Assembly: GCF_005484965.1 (NCBI RefSeq)
Contig: NZ_CP034036.1
Coordinates: 3,100,001-3,164,000, forward strand
DNA: 64,000 nt
Source: Brenneria nigrifluens DSM 30175 = ATCC 13028
Lineage (GTDB): Bacteria > Pseudomonadota > Gammaproteobacteria > Enterobacterales > Enterobacteriaceae
Direction: 5' to 3'
The notes below the pieces were generated by a model that was given only the letters and a program-made list of their open reading frames with translations, searched no databases and had not been told where the DNA came from. This document shows, piece by piece, positions 42,916 through 52,588 of this stretch. Position numbers and translations under genes: made by a program. Within the stretch, counting starts at the first letter, position 1. The number at the start of each line of letters is the position of its first letter.

Positions 42916-44400
42916 TCAGCGTAACCTTTCATTTTCCGTTTTCTTTGATGAAGTACAAATTACCCGGAAACGTTGCCATACCACGGAAAACTCAGGGAAT
43001 GTCCGTGGTAAATAGCGCCGTGTCGGGAAGCTGCGCTCCACTATTCGACGCCAGCAGGCGAGATCGGCCACGTCGCCCAATGTCATTAATTGGCAACCTA
43101 CGTTGCCCAAGGCTGTCGCTTCCACCGGACCGGCGGTTACCGGGATCTGGCAAATATCCGCGCAGAGTTGATTAAGCAACTGGTTCTGGCAACCGCCGCC
43201 GACGATATAAAGGTGGTTAAGTTCAGCGCCGCGAAGCGAGCTCAACTCCTGTAAAACCTGACGGTAGCATAAAGCCAGACTGTCCAGAATAACCCGCGCC
43301 AGCGCAGCGTTATCTTTCGGCGCCGGTTGATCGGTTTCCCGGCAGGCATCGCGAATGGCTTGTACCATGGACGGCGGATTAAGGAAGCGTTCATCGTTGG
43401 GATTGATCAGGCTGGAAAAGGGAGGCTGGTCGGCCGCCCGGGCAATCAGGGCCGGCAAATCGGCGATCGCGAGTTCCCGGCAGACGCTTTGCAACAACCA
43501 CAGTCCCATGATGTTCTTCAGCACCCGGAATGTCCCGCTGACGCCGCCTTCATTGGTAATATTGGCTACCAGCGCCGTTTCATTGTTATAAGGAACATCG
43601 CTTTCGAATCCCATCAGCGACCAGGTTCCCGAACTGAGATAAGCGCTATGCCGATCCCGTAGCGGCGCCGCCACGACAGCACTGGCGGTATCGTGACTGG
43701 CGACGGCAATAACCGGCACCGCTTGACCGGAGGGGCATCGCCATTCGCCGACGGTGTTTCCCGGCAGGCGAGGCGTGCCGAACCAACGGCGGGGAATGCC
43801 CAGATAATCAAGCAAGCTCTGATCCCAGTCGCCGTTTTCCAGATTAAGCAGCTGAGTCGTACTGGCGTTGGTGTACTCGCGGTTGAGCTTACCGGTCAGG
43901 CGATAGGTGAAATAATCCGGGATCATCACAAAATGCGCAGCTTTGGCGATCGTTTCCGCTTGCCGTTCACTCAATGCTTTCAACTGATACAGGGTATTGA
44001 ACGGTAAAAATTGAATCCCGGTATGACGGTAGAGCGTCTTATACCCCAGTTCGGCGGTAACTCTGGTCATTACCCCGTCCGTTCGATGGTCGCGGTAGGA
44101 AACCGCCTCGCCAACCCGCTCGCCCTGCTCGTCCAGCAAAACATAATCCACCCCCCAGGTATCGATGCCAATACCATCCAGACGGCACGAATCATTATCC
44201 AACAGCGTCAGCCCGGTCAGGATTTCCCGTTCCAGCCGATCAAGATCCCAACAGTCATGACCCGCCACCTGCTTAAAGCCGTTGGTAAAACGATGTATTT
44301 CATTCAGCGTCAATTTTTGCCGATCGGCGTCCCAGCGAGCCAGCATCACCCTTCCGCTTGAGGCGCCGAGGTCAATGGCGGCGAGATTACGTATGGTCAT
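42916..44400 (-). CDS. rhaB: Rhamnulokinase RhaB
   Basis: 494 residues (E. coli 489), FGGY kinase. The N-terminal AAIDLGASSGRVMLARWD phosphate loop, GIDTWGVDYVLLD with the catalytic Asp region, and the C-terminal YIVGGGCQNQLLNQ adenosine loop are intact. It phosphorylates L-rhamnulose at O1. The ATG at 44400 has GGGG 9 nt upstream; GTG 44415 is possible. It is convergent with rhaR, downstream of rhaT, and separated from rhaAD, unlike the rhaBAD order in E. coli. Confidence 0.96.
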   Translation of the reverse strand: MTIRNLAAIDLGASSGRVMLARWDADRQKLTLNEIHRFTNGFKQVAGHDCWDLDRLEREILTGLTLLDNDSCRLDGIGIDTWGVDYVLLDEQGERVGEAVSYRDHRTDGVMTRVTAELGYKTLYRHTGIQFLPFNTLYQLKALSERQAETIAKAAHFVMIPDYFTYRLTGKLNREYTNASTTQLLNLENGDWDQSLLDYLGIPRRWFGTPRLPGNTVGEWRCPSGQAVPVIAVASHDTASAVVAAPLRDRHSAYLSSGTWSLMGFESDVPYNNETALVANITNEGGVSGTFRVLKNIMGLWLLQSVCRELAIADLPALIARAADQPPFSSLINPNDERFLNPPSMVQAIRDACRETDQPAPKDNAALARVILDSLALCYRQVLQELSSLRGAELNHLYIVGGGCQNQLLNQLCADICQIPVTAGPVEATALGNVGCQLMTLGDVADLACWRRIVERSFPTRRYLPRTFPEFSVVWQRFRVICTSSKKTENERLR

Positions 44401-44420
44401 AAGTAATTTCCCCACTTTCT

Positions 44421-45455
44421 TCAGGATGCGATGCCAAGGCCGACGATATTGGCGGCCAGAATGATCACCAGCGCGCCGAGACTCAGCACTCGAATCGGTT
44501 TTTTACCCACGCCCCCCCACTCTTTCAACAGCAGCCCGACAATACCGCCGCACAGTACATAGAAGCTCATATGCAGCATCCAACTGACATAATGGAATTC
44601 AGACGGGATATTGGCGTGACCCCAGGCGTAAAAGAAAAATTGCAGATACCACATCACCCCGCCGAGGATGGAGAATAGCGCATTCGCCAACAGCAACGAT
44701 TTGCCCAGGGATAAATCGGCCTTCAGCGACAACTCCGGTTTGATGGCCAGCCGGACAAAGCAATAACACAGGTTGACGATGGCGCCGCCGCCCATGATCA
44801 CCACGTAACTTGGCAAGGCCACATAGAGCGGGCTGATGCCAACGTTTTTTGCCTCCTCGTGCATCGGCACCGCGGCATCCATGGCAAATGACATGCCTGC
44901 GGAAAAAACGCCGCACATGACAGCCAGCACCAGACCCTTTTTAAGGTTGAATTCTTCCGTGCTGATACCTAATGCGCGTTCCTTCAAGACGCCGGCATAG
45001 CTGACGATAGCGACGCCTGCCAGCGCGACGAATACCCCCGCCAGGGTAATTTGGCCTCCGGTAGAACGGATCATTACACCGAACTTGCCTTGCAGAATGG
45101 GAGTCATGAGCGTCCCGACAATCAGGGTAATACCGATGGCGATGCCGATCCCCATAGACATACCGAGATAACGCATCGTCAGGCCGTAATTGACATTACC
45201 GATGCCCCACATGGCGCCAAAAAGAAATACCGGCAGCAATGTCGACAAGGGAAATGAAGAGAAATAGCCCCAGAAGTCAGGAAGCAGGATAGCGCTGATG
45301 GACCAAGGCAAGACCAGCCAGGAGAAAAAACCGCCCAGCGACCACATTGTCTCCCAACTCCATTGCCGGACCTTTTTAAATGGCGCATAAAAACAAGCCG
45401 CGGAAGCGGCCCCCACAAGGTGCCAAAAAATACCGAGCATGATTGAACTACCCAT
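44421..45455 (-). CDS. rhaT: L-rhamnose:H+ symporter RhaT
   Basis: 344 residues, exactly the E. coli length, with about ten membrane helices. It is highly similar throughout (LGIFWHLVGAASAACFYAPFKKV, LFGAMWGIGNVNYGLTMRYLGMSMG, AVMCGVFSAGMSFAMDAA, YLQFFFYAWGHANIPSEFHYVSWMLHMSF-type block). The ATG at 45455 has GAGGAA 7 nt upstream. rhaB follows 20 bp after its stop, so rhaTB forms an uptake/kinase operon. A CRP site lies upstream in the divergent region with fucO. Confidence 0.96.
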   Translation of the reverse strand: MGSSIMLGIFWHLVGAASAACFYAPFKKVRQWSWETMWSLGGFFSWLVLPWSISAILLPDFWGYFSSFPLSTLLPVFLFGAMWGIGNVNYGLTMRYLGMSMGIGIAIGITLIVGTLMTPILQGKFGVMIRSTGGQITLAGVFVALAGVAIVSYAGVLKERALGISTEEFNLKKGLVLAVMCGVFSAGMSFAMDAAVPMHEEAKNVGISPLYVALPSYVVIMGGGAIVNLCYCFVRLAIKPELSLKADLSLGKSLLLANALFSILGGVMWYLQFFFYAWGHANIPSEFHYVSWMLHMSFYVLCGGIVGLLLKEWGGVGKKPIRVLSLGALVIILAANIVGLGIAS

Positions 45456-45991
45456 TTAAAAATTCCTCAGAAATAAAATTTCAGGATGTAGTGATGTTTT
45501 AATAAAAATAACTTTATAAACATATTTTTATATTAATTATAAAACTCACCCAAACCTTCTTATCGATGCCATATCGTCAGGCGATATGGCATTTAAATAA
45601 AGATAGAAGTGATAACGCTCACAAAAACACTATTTTTACCTTGAGATAAAAACAACAGCCTAAAAAACATGATCGTTTATTCAAAATCACGCGTAACAGG
45701 AAATAAAAAAACATTCAGTCTGAAAGGATTTTATAGAAAAAATACCATGTAGCAGATATACATAACGAATATTAGCTTTGACAGAGCAGACCAATCAGCT
45801 CAGGAAGTTTTTCCATATGCTAAAATTAATCTTTAAAATATTGCCACTATTGAATATAAAGTGGCAATAAGAGGAAGGTCAGATAGTGGTAATCGGTTTA
45901 ACCTACTAAAATAAAGAATTTAAAAATTCAGACTACTGCCAGCTATTTATTCATTAAGGAATATAACTTTCATTAACTCAAGGTTAAAACC
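45456..45991. other. rhaT/fucO divergent regulatory region
   Basis: 536 bp, strongly AT-rich, without a gene. One good CRP site is present (45608-45623). RhaS sites are expected but could not be assigned confidently by eye. Confidence 0.6.
45608..45623. promoter_or_regulatory. CRP-binding site between rhaT and fucO
   Basis: AGTGA-TAACGC-TCACA matches the CRP core at 9 of 10 positions. It could serve rhaT-rhaB, fucO or both. Confidence 0.65.
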
Positions 45992-47143
45992 ATGACTAAT
46001 CGTATAATTTTAAATCAAACTTCCTATTTTGGCCGCGGCGCGATTTCGCATATTATTGATGAAGCGAAATCACACGGTTATAAAAAAGCGTTAATTGTTA
46101 CAGATCAGGAATTAATCCGTGTAAAAGTTGCTACGCGCGTGTTTGCGCTATTAGAAAAAGAGGGGGTTGATTTCGAGGTTTTTGATGAAGTATTGCCCAA
46201 CCCAACCATCAGTATGGTAAAACGCGGCGTGGCCGCTTTCAAAGCGGCGCAGGCGGATTATCTGATCGCTATTGGCGGAGGTTCACCTCAGGATACGAGC
46301 AAGGCCATCGGCATCATTATCAATAATCCCGATTTTGCCGACGTGGTTAGCCTGGAAGGGGTGGCCGCAACCGCCTCCCCCAGCGTCCCGATAATAGCCA
46401 TTCCCACCACGGCCGGCACAGCTGCCGAGGTAACGATCAATTATGTCATCACCGATGAGGAGAAACGGCGTAAATTCGTATGCGTCGATCCCCACGACAT
46501 CCCGTTGGTGGCGATTATCGACCCGGACATGATGTCAAGCATGCCGGCTTCCCTTAAGGCCGCAACCGGCGTTGACGCCCTGACCCATGCAATTGAAGGG
46601 TACACCACCCAGGCAGCGTGGGAATTAACCGATATGTTTCATCTGAAAGCAATTGAAATCATCTCACGTTCGCTGCGCGCCTCGGTCCAGGGCGATCCCC
46701 AGGGAGTCGATGACATGGCGTTAGGGCAATATATCGCCGGCATGGGATTCTCCAACGTCGGTCTTGGGCTGGTGCATGGCATGGCGCACCCGTTAGGGGC
46801 GTTTTACAACACCCCTCATGGCGTCGCCAACGCCATCCTGCTGCCACATATTATGGAATATAACGCCGCATATACTGGTGAAAAATTCCGGGCGATCGCC
46901 GTGGCGATGGGCGTGGGTAAAGCAGCATCCATGACGATTGAGCAGGTAAGGACAGCGGCGATCGACGCGGTGAAGTCGCTCTGCCGCGACGTGGGGATCC
47001 CGGCGCGCCTGAGCGAAGTCGGCCTGCAGGAACAGGACATCCCGGCGCTGGCGCAGGCCGCGCTTGACGATGTCTGTACGGGCGGTAATCCCCGTCAAAC
47101 CAATATCGACGATATCACGGCCCTTTATCGGACGATCTATTAA
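45992..47143 (+). CDS. fucO: Lactaldehyde reductase FucO (iron-dependent alcohol dehydrogenase)
   Basis: 383 residues (E. coli 382). The NAD-binding AIGGGSPQDTSKAIG motif is present. The metal-binding residues lie in GVDALTHAIEGYTT, GLVHGMAHPLGA and NTPHGVANAI (Asp plus three His). It reduces L-lactaldehyde, the product of RhaD, to 1,2-propanediol during anaerobic growth. In E. coli fucO belongs to the fucose locus. Here it sits divergent from rhaT with no fuc genes, so it appears to serve rhamnose fermentation. Confidence 0.93.
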   Translation: MTNRIILNQTSYFGRGAISHIIDEAKSHGYKKALIVTDQELIRVKVATRVFALLEKEGVDFEVFDEVLPNPTISMVKRGVAAFKAAQADYLIAIGGGSPQDTSKAIGIIINNPDFADVVSLEGVAATASPSVPIIAIPTTAGTAAEVTINYVITDEEKRRKFVCVDPHDIPLVAIIDPDMMSSMPASLKAATGVDALTHAIEGYTTQAAWELTDMFHLKAIEIISRSLRASVQGDPQGVDDMALGQYIAGMGFSNVGLGLVHGMAHPLGAFYNTPHGVANAILLPHIMEYNAAYTGEKFRAIAVAMGVGKAASMTIEQVRTAAIDAVKSLCRDVGIPARLSEVGLQEQDIPALAQAALDDVCTGGNPRQTNIDDITALYRTIY

Positions 47144-47196
47144 ATGACCGCCTTAGCGACCCCACTGATTCGGTTGCCGTATGGTTGGACCTGCGG

Positions 47197-48633
47197 TTAG
47201 CCGCGCGCATTCCGCGTGCGGCTAACGCTAATGGCGATAGCCAACATCGTGACGGCGGCCGCCATCCAAAGACTCAGTCGAACCGCCTGCCCCTCCTGTG
47301 CCGCTATATTCAGGGGGTCGCCGTCGGATTGAACATACGCCGACAGAATAATCCCGATAAAAGCCGCGCCCAGACATTGGCCGAAAGTACGCATTATCGC
47401 CAGCACGCCTGACGCGTAGCCGCTGTTTTCACGGGAAGCGTTCGACAATATTTCGCGATTATTGGGACTTTGAAAACAACCGAACCCAATGCCGCACAAC
47501 AAGCTACGAACGCCGATATCCCACATCTGCGCGTGCTCGGGCAGTTGCGCCAGCAGCGCCAGCCCAATGGCGAACAGGCATAGCCCCACAGAAGAGATGA
47601 TCGCCGGCGGATAGCGGTCGGCTAGCCGTCCGGCATAGGGCGCCGCCAGGATGATGCCTATCGGCCAGGGAATAAAAAGCAGCGCCGAAACAAACGCGCT
47701 GTAGCCATAAACGCTCTGGAACAAGAACGGCAATGCAACGAAGGTAATACCCTGGCTGACAAACGATGTCAGGGAGGTTAACGCCGCCAGTGAAAACCGT
47801 GAGGACGCGAACATGTCGAGAGGAAGAAGCGGCTTCGGCGCGCGGCGCTGACGCCAGACGAAAGCCAGGCCGGCGATGACGGCGGTTAATCCATAAGCAA
47901 CGGCCGTCGTCAGCGTATTAAATGAAAGCGCCCCATCCCCCGGTTGGGAAAAGGTTCTCGCCGTCATGATAAGCGCGCCCAACATGGTTGCAGACAGAAT
48001 GGCTCCCGCGATATCGAACGGTTCGCGCGCCGGGGACGGTTTGCCGGGGATCACATGCAGGGTGAGCGTCAACGCGATAATGCCTAACGGAATATTGATG
48101 GCAAATAACCATTGCCAGCTCATGGCCGACAACAGCGTACCGCCCAGTATGGGGGCAATGGCCGTGCTGGCCGCAACCAGCAAGGCATTCAGGCCCAGTA
48201 TTCGTCCCAGCAAGCGGTTTGGAAAAACCGATCGGAGAATGGCGGGACCGATACTCAGCGTCGCCGCACCGCCAATACCTTGCAGCAGCCGCATGGCGAT
48301 AAGCATCTCGAGCGACGATGACATTACGCAGCCCAGCGACGCCAGAGTGAACACGCTGAGACCGATGGCAAACAACGCCCGAAACCCAAACCGGGTGGCA
48401 AGCGCCGCAAATATCGCCAGCGTCATGGCGACCGATAAAAGATAGCCGTTGGAAACCCAGATAGCGGATCCTGCGGAAACGTTCAGCGCCCGCGCTATCT
48501 GCGGCAACGCGATATTCACCATAGATCCGTCAAATACGGCCATCGCCGTCATCGTCATCACCGCCGTCATGGCTAAACGACGTTCATGGCCCGGCAACCC
48601 TTCATCACCCGTCTTGTCGGAAAATAATTCCAT
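47197..48633 (-). CDS. MFS multidrug exporter, DHA2 family (SmvA-like)
   Basis: 478 residues with 14 predicted helices. The N-terminal AVFDGSMVNIALPQIARAL and RLLQGIGGAATLSIGPAILRSVFP motifs (motif C/D1 of the DHA2 family) are clear. It resembles SmvA-type cationic biocide pumps. The start is ATG 48633 without a strong ribosome site; TTG 48654 is possible. It follows a TetR gene on the same strand after about 97 bp, so the two may form a regulator-pump unit. The GTTAGCCGCGCG/GCGTGCGGCTAAC hairpin at its 3' end also faces fucO. Confidence 0.85.
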   Translation of the reverse strand: MELFSDKTGDEGLPGHERRLAMTAVMTMTAMAVFDGSMVNIALPQIARALNVSAGSAIWVSNGYLLSVAMTLAIFAALATRFGFRALFAIGLSVFTLASLGCVMSSSLEMLIAMRLLQGIGGAATLSIGPAILRSVFPNRLLGRILGLNALLVAASTAIAPILGGTLLSAMSWQWLFAINIPLGIIALTLTLHVIPGKPSPAREPFDIAGAILSATMLGALIMTARTFSQPGDGALSFNTLTTAVAYGLTAVIAGLAFVWRQRRAPKPLLPLDMFASSRFSLAALTSLTSFVSQGITFVALPFLFQSVYGYSAFVSALLFIPWPIGIILAAPYAGRLADRYPPAIISSVGLCLFAIGLALLAQLPEHAQMWDIGVRSLLCGIGFGCFQSPNNREILSNASRENSGYASGVLAIMRTFGQCLGAAFIGIILSAYVQSDGDPLNIAAQEGQAVRLSLWMAAAVTMLAIAISVSRTRNARG

Positions 48634-48730
48634 CTTAAAAATAACCCCTGCCAATCAACACCCGCATGACATGATCGGCGTGCGGTCATGGTATATATTA
48701 ACGTCAGATTGTTATGCGCGGCGACGCCTT

Positions 48731-49366
48731 TTATTCGTATTGTATCCTCACATCGGCGCCGATAATATCAAACAGTATATCCAGCGCGATGATTCCCTCC
48801 TCTATCGTCCAACTGTTCTTCGGCATTAAAATGCAATTTTTCAGCGCGCCGCAAAAAACAAAATAAACCAGGCAGGCCAGCGTTTGCGCACGCACAGGCG
48901 TAGTTATTTCTCCGTGTAATTTGCCAGACTCGAAAATATGGCGTAGCCATAGCATCAATTTATCCGCACCCTCCTTTCCCGGCGCGAATTCACCGCGCAT
49001 CTCAGTGGGACATTCGCCACGGAAGAGCATAATCTCAATAACATTGCGCAAATGTCGATCCCCCTGAAGATCGCTCAGACTCCGCAGCAGGCAACGGCGC
49101 ACAGACTCCACCGATTCGGGAACATTACCGTAGGCGATCGTCTCCAGTTCGGCGATGAACCGCATGGGCGATCGTTCGATAACCTGCCGCAGAAGTTGGT
49201 GTTTTTTATTGAAGTGCCAGTAAATGGCGCCGCGGGTGCATCCGGCCCGCGCCGCCACCATTTGCAGCGTGGTACGCGCCACGCCGACATCGCGGAAACA
49301 AAGTTCCGCCGCGTCCAGAATCTGTTCGCGGGTCTTCTCCGCCGCAACTTTTGTGCGTCTTGCCAC
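48731..49366 (-). CDS. TetR-family regulator, AcrR-like
   Basis: 211 residues. The N-terminal helix-turn-helix (TREQILDAAELCFRDVGVARTTLQMVAARAGCTRGAIYWHF) is typical of AcrR/TtgR/SmeT repressors, and the C-terminal half matches the AcrR drug-binding domain in layout. It lies downstream of the RND permease gene and upstream of the MFS pump, on the same strand as both. It could repress either pump. It is distinct from the second TetR at 53820. Confidence 0.9.
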   Translation of the reverse strand: MARRTKVAAEKTREQILDAAELCFRDVGVARTTLQMVAARAGCTRGAIYWHFNKKHQLLRQVIERSPMRFIAELETIAYGNVPESVESVRRCLLRSLSDLQGDRHLRNVIEIMLFRGECPTEMRGEFAPGKEGADKLMLWLRHIFESGKLHGEITTPVRAQTLACLVYFVFCGALKNCILMPKNSWTIEEGIIALDILFDIIGADVRIQYE

Positions 49367-49477
49367 CTGTTCACCTCCTCATCATCCGTACAGTGATGTT
49401 TATGGTTGGACAGCGAGCACGCGCCCCGAAAACGACGGGCGGAGCGTCTGGCCCCGCGGCGATACCGCGGAGCGCGT

Positions 49478-52400
49478 TTATTTCTTCCGGCTGAACCAGC
49501 CCGCCACCAGCACATAGAACAGCGGGATATAGAAAATCGCCAGCACGGTGGCAGTGAGCATGCCGCCCACCACCCCGGTGCCGATGGCATGCTTGCTGCC
49601 GGAACTGACGCCGGTCGCGACAGCCAACGGAATAACCCCCATAACGAACGCCAGCGATGTCATGATGATCGGACGCAGACGCACGCGCGCCGCCTCGATA
49701 GCCGCCTCTTTCAGCGGTTTGCCGGTTTTTTCGTGCAGATCGCGCGCGAACTCGACGATCAGGATGGCGTTCTTCGCCGACAGCCCGATGGTGGTCAACA
49801 GACCGACCTGGAAAAACACATCGTTGCCCAGGCCGCGCAGCAAGGTGGCGGCGACCGCGCCGATAACCCCCAGCGGGACCACCAGCATGACGGATAAGGG
49901 AATGCTCCAGCTTTCATACAGCGCCGCCAGACACAGAAAAACGATAAGCAGGGAGAGCGCGTACAGCGCGGGCGCCTGCGAACCGGAGAGCCGCTCCTCA
50001 TAGGAAAGCCCGGTCCAGGAGATATGGAAACCGTCCGGCAGTTTGGCGGCGATATCCTCCACCGCCTGCATGGCTTCCCCCGAACTGTAGCCCGGCGCCG
50101 GTTCACCCAGCAGCTCCATCGCCGGCAGGCCGTTGTAGCGCTCCAGCTTCGGCGAGCCGTAGACCCATTTACCGCTGGCGAAAGAAGCAAACGACACCAT
50201 GTCGCCGTCGCTGTTGCGCACATACCACTTATCGAAATCCTGCGGGGAGATACGTCCCGCGGCAATCCCCTGGATATAGACCTTCTTGACGCGGCCGCGA
50301 TCGTTGAAATCGTTGACATAGCTCGATCCCCAGGCGGCGGACATGGTGCTGTTGACGTCCGACAGACTCAGCTTCAGCGCCTGTACCTTTTCGTCGTCGA
50401 TCAGTATCCGGTACTGCGGTTCGTCATTCATGCCGTTGGGGCGCACCATGTGCAGAGCGGGATGCCGCGCCGCCTCCGCCAGGAGCTGGTTGCGCGCCTG
50501 CATCAGCTTCTCGTGGCCGTTGCCGCCGCGGTCCTCCAGGAACAGGTTGAATCCGGTAGCGCTCCCCAGTTCCGGCACCGCCGGCGGCACGAAGGCGATG
50601 ACGCTGCCCTGCTTGATAGTGCTGAAATGGGCCATCGCCCGGTTAGCCACATCGTATACGCTGCCGTCCCGTTCGGCCCAGGGCCGCATCTGCACGAATC
50701 CCATCGCCGACCCTTGTCCGCGCCCGGCGAAGTTGAAACCATTAACGACCAGCGCGGAGGAGACCAGATCCTTCTCCCGATCGAGAAAATAGCCGGAGAC
50801 ATCCGTCAACACCTTCTGCGTCTGCTCGGCGCTGCTATTGGGCGGCATCTGCACCTGCACCATGAGTTGCCCCTGATCCTCGTCCGGCAGGAATGAGGTG
50901 GGGATCTGGGGAAACAGCGCCGCCAGGATGGCGATAATCAAGCCAAAGAACAGCATCGCCCGCCGGGGGGCGTTCAGGGTTTTCACCACGCTGTTGCGAT
51001 AGAGCGACGTGCCGCGATCAAAGTTGCGATTGAACCAGCCGAAGAAGCCTTTTTTATTCGCCTGTCGTTGGTGTTCTACCGGCCGCAGCAGGGATACGCA
51101 CAGTACGGGCGTGAAAATCAACGCCACCAGCACGGACAGCGCCATTGCCGACACGATGGTGATGGAAAACTGCCGGTAGATCACCCCGGTGGAGCCGCCG
51201 AAAAAAGCCATCGGCACGAATACCGCCGACAGCACCAGCCCAATGCCTACCAGCGCGCCGGAGATCTGATCCATGGATTTACGCGTGGCCTCCAGCGGAG
51301 AGAGACGCTCCTCCGTCATCAGCCGCTCGACATTTTCCACCACCACGATGGCGTCGTCCACCAGCAGGCCGATGGCCAGCACCAGCCCGAACATGGTGAG
51401 GAGATTAATGCTAAAACCGAACGCCGCCATCACGCCGAAAGTGCCCAGCAGCACCACCGGAACCGCCATCGTGGGGATCAGCGTCGCACGCCAGTTTTGC
51501 AGGAACAGCAGTATCACCAGGAACACCAGCACGATGGCCTCCAGCAGCGTGTGCACCACGCTCTCGATGGACTCGCTGATGAACGGCGCGTTGTCGTAGG
51601 GGTAAACCACCTCCATGCCGGGCGGGAATCCCGCTTTCAGTTCGTCCACCTTGGCCTTCACCGCGCTGATGGTATCAAGCGCGTTGGCGCCGGTTCCCAG
51701 GCGCAGCGCGATACCGGTGCTGGGCTTATCCCCACCGTATTTCGACTGAATGGAGAAGCTCTCCGCGCCCAACTCCACCCGGGCGACGTCTTTGAGCAGC
51801 ACCCGCGAACCGTCCGGCTGCACTTTGAGCAGGATATTTTCAAACTGCTCCGCTTTGGTGAAGCGCGTCTTGCCGATGACGGTGGCGTTGAGCTGGGTGC
51901 CGTCCTGGGTGGGCAGCCCCCCCAGTTGCCCGGAGGAAACCTGTACGTTCTGCGCCTGTATCGCGCCGCTGACGTCCAGCGGCGTCAGGTTATAGCCGTT
52001 GAGCCTGGCCGGATCCATCCAGATGCGCATGGCGTACTGCGACCCCAGCACGATAAAGTCCCCCACGCCGTTGATGCGCGACAGCGGATCCTGTAGGTTC
52101 GACACCGCGTAGTCGCCGAGATCGAAACTGTTCATGCGTCCGTCAGTGGATACCAGCCCGACGACCAGCATGAAATTGACCTGGTATTTGACCACCCTCA
52201 TTCCCTGCGACTGCACCTCGTCGGGGATCATCGGCGTCGCCAGAGAGAGCTTGTTCTGTACCTGCACTTGGGCGATGTCGGGATCGGTGCCCTGATGGAA
52301 CGTCGCCGTAATGGTGAACGAACCGTCCGAATTGCTTTCGGATTTCAGGTAGCGCAGGTTATCCAGCCCGCTCAACTGCTGTTCGATCACCTGCACCACC

Positions 52401-52579
52401 GTGTCCTGCACGGTATCCGTAGAGGCGCCGGGATAGCTGCCGATGATGGCTATCGCCGGCGCGGCGATATTCGGATATTGGTTGACGGGAAGACGATTGA
52501 TGGACAGCCCGCCCGCCAGCATGATGACGAGGGCGATGACCCAGGCAAACACCGGCCGATCGATAAAAAAGCGTGACAT
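49478..52579 (-). CDS. RND multidrug efflux permease (AcrB/MexB family)
   Basis: 1033 residues, standard for HAE1 pumps. It starts MSRFFIDRPVFAWVIALVIM. The proton-relay Asp pair lies in LLVDDAIVVVENVERL (about residues 407-408), with 12 helices and two large periplasmic loops. It exports drugs across the outer membrane together with an adaptor and a TolC-type channel; no channel gene is present here. It is 9 bp after the adaptor gene in the same operon. The substrate range cannot be read from sequence. Confidence 0.96.
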   Translation of the reverse strand: MSRFFIDRPVFAWVIALVIMLAGGLSINRLPVNQYPNIAAPAIAIIGSYPGASTDTVQDTVVQVIEQQLSGLDNLRYLKSESNSDGSFTITATFHQGTDPDIAQVQVQNKLSLATPMIPDEVQSQGMRVVKYQVNFMLVVGLVSTDGRMNSFDLGDYAVSNLQDPLSRINGVGDFIVLGSQYAMRIWMDPARLNGYNLTPLDVSGAIQAQNVQVSSGQLGGLPTQDGTQLNATVIGKTRFTKAEQFENILLKVQPDGSRVLLKDVARVELGAESFSIQSKYGGDKPSTGIALRLGTGANALDTISAVKAKVDELKAGFPPGMEVVYPYDNAPFISESIESVVHTLLEAIVLVFLVILLFLQNWRATLIPTMAVPVVLLGTFGVMAAFGFSINLLTMFGLVLAIGLLVDDAIVVVENVERLMTEERLSPLEATRKSMDQISGALVGIGLVLSAVFVPMAFFGGSTGVIYRQFSITIVSAMALSVLVALIFTPVLCVSLLRPVEHQRQANKKGFFGWFNRNFDRGTSLYRNSVVKTLNAPRRAMLFFGLIIAILAALFPQIPTSFLPDEDQGQLMVQVQMPPNSSAEQTQKVLTDVSGYFLDREKDLVSSALVVNGFNFAGRGQGSAMGFVQMRPWAERDGSVYDVANRAMAHFSTIKQGSVIAFVPPAVPELGSATGFNLFLEDRGGNGHEKLMQARNQLLAEAARHPALHMVRPNGMNDEPQYRILIDDEKVQALKLSLSDVNSTMSAAWGSSYVNDFNDRGRVKKVYIQGIAAGRISPQDFDKWYVRNSDGDMVSFASFASGKWVYGSPKLERYNGLPAMELLGEPAPGYSSGEAMQAVEDIAAKLPDGFHISWTGLSYEERLSGSQAPALYALSLLIVFLCLAALYESWSIPLSVMLVVPLGVIGAVAATLLRGLGNDVFFQVGLLTTIGLSAKNAILIVEFARDLHEKTGKPLKEAAIEAARVRLRPIIMTSLAFVMGVIPLAVATGVSSGSKHAIGTGVVGGMLTATVLAIFYIPLFYVLVAGWFSRKK

Positions 52580-52588
52580 GGCGGCTCC

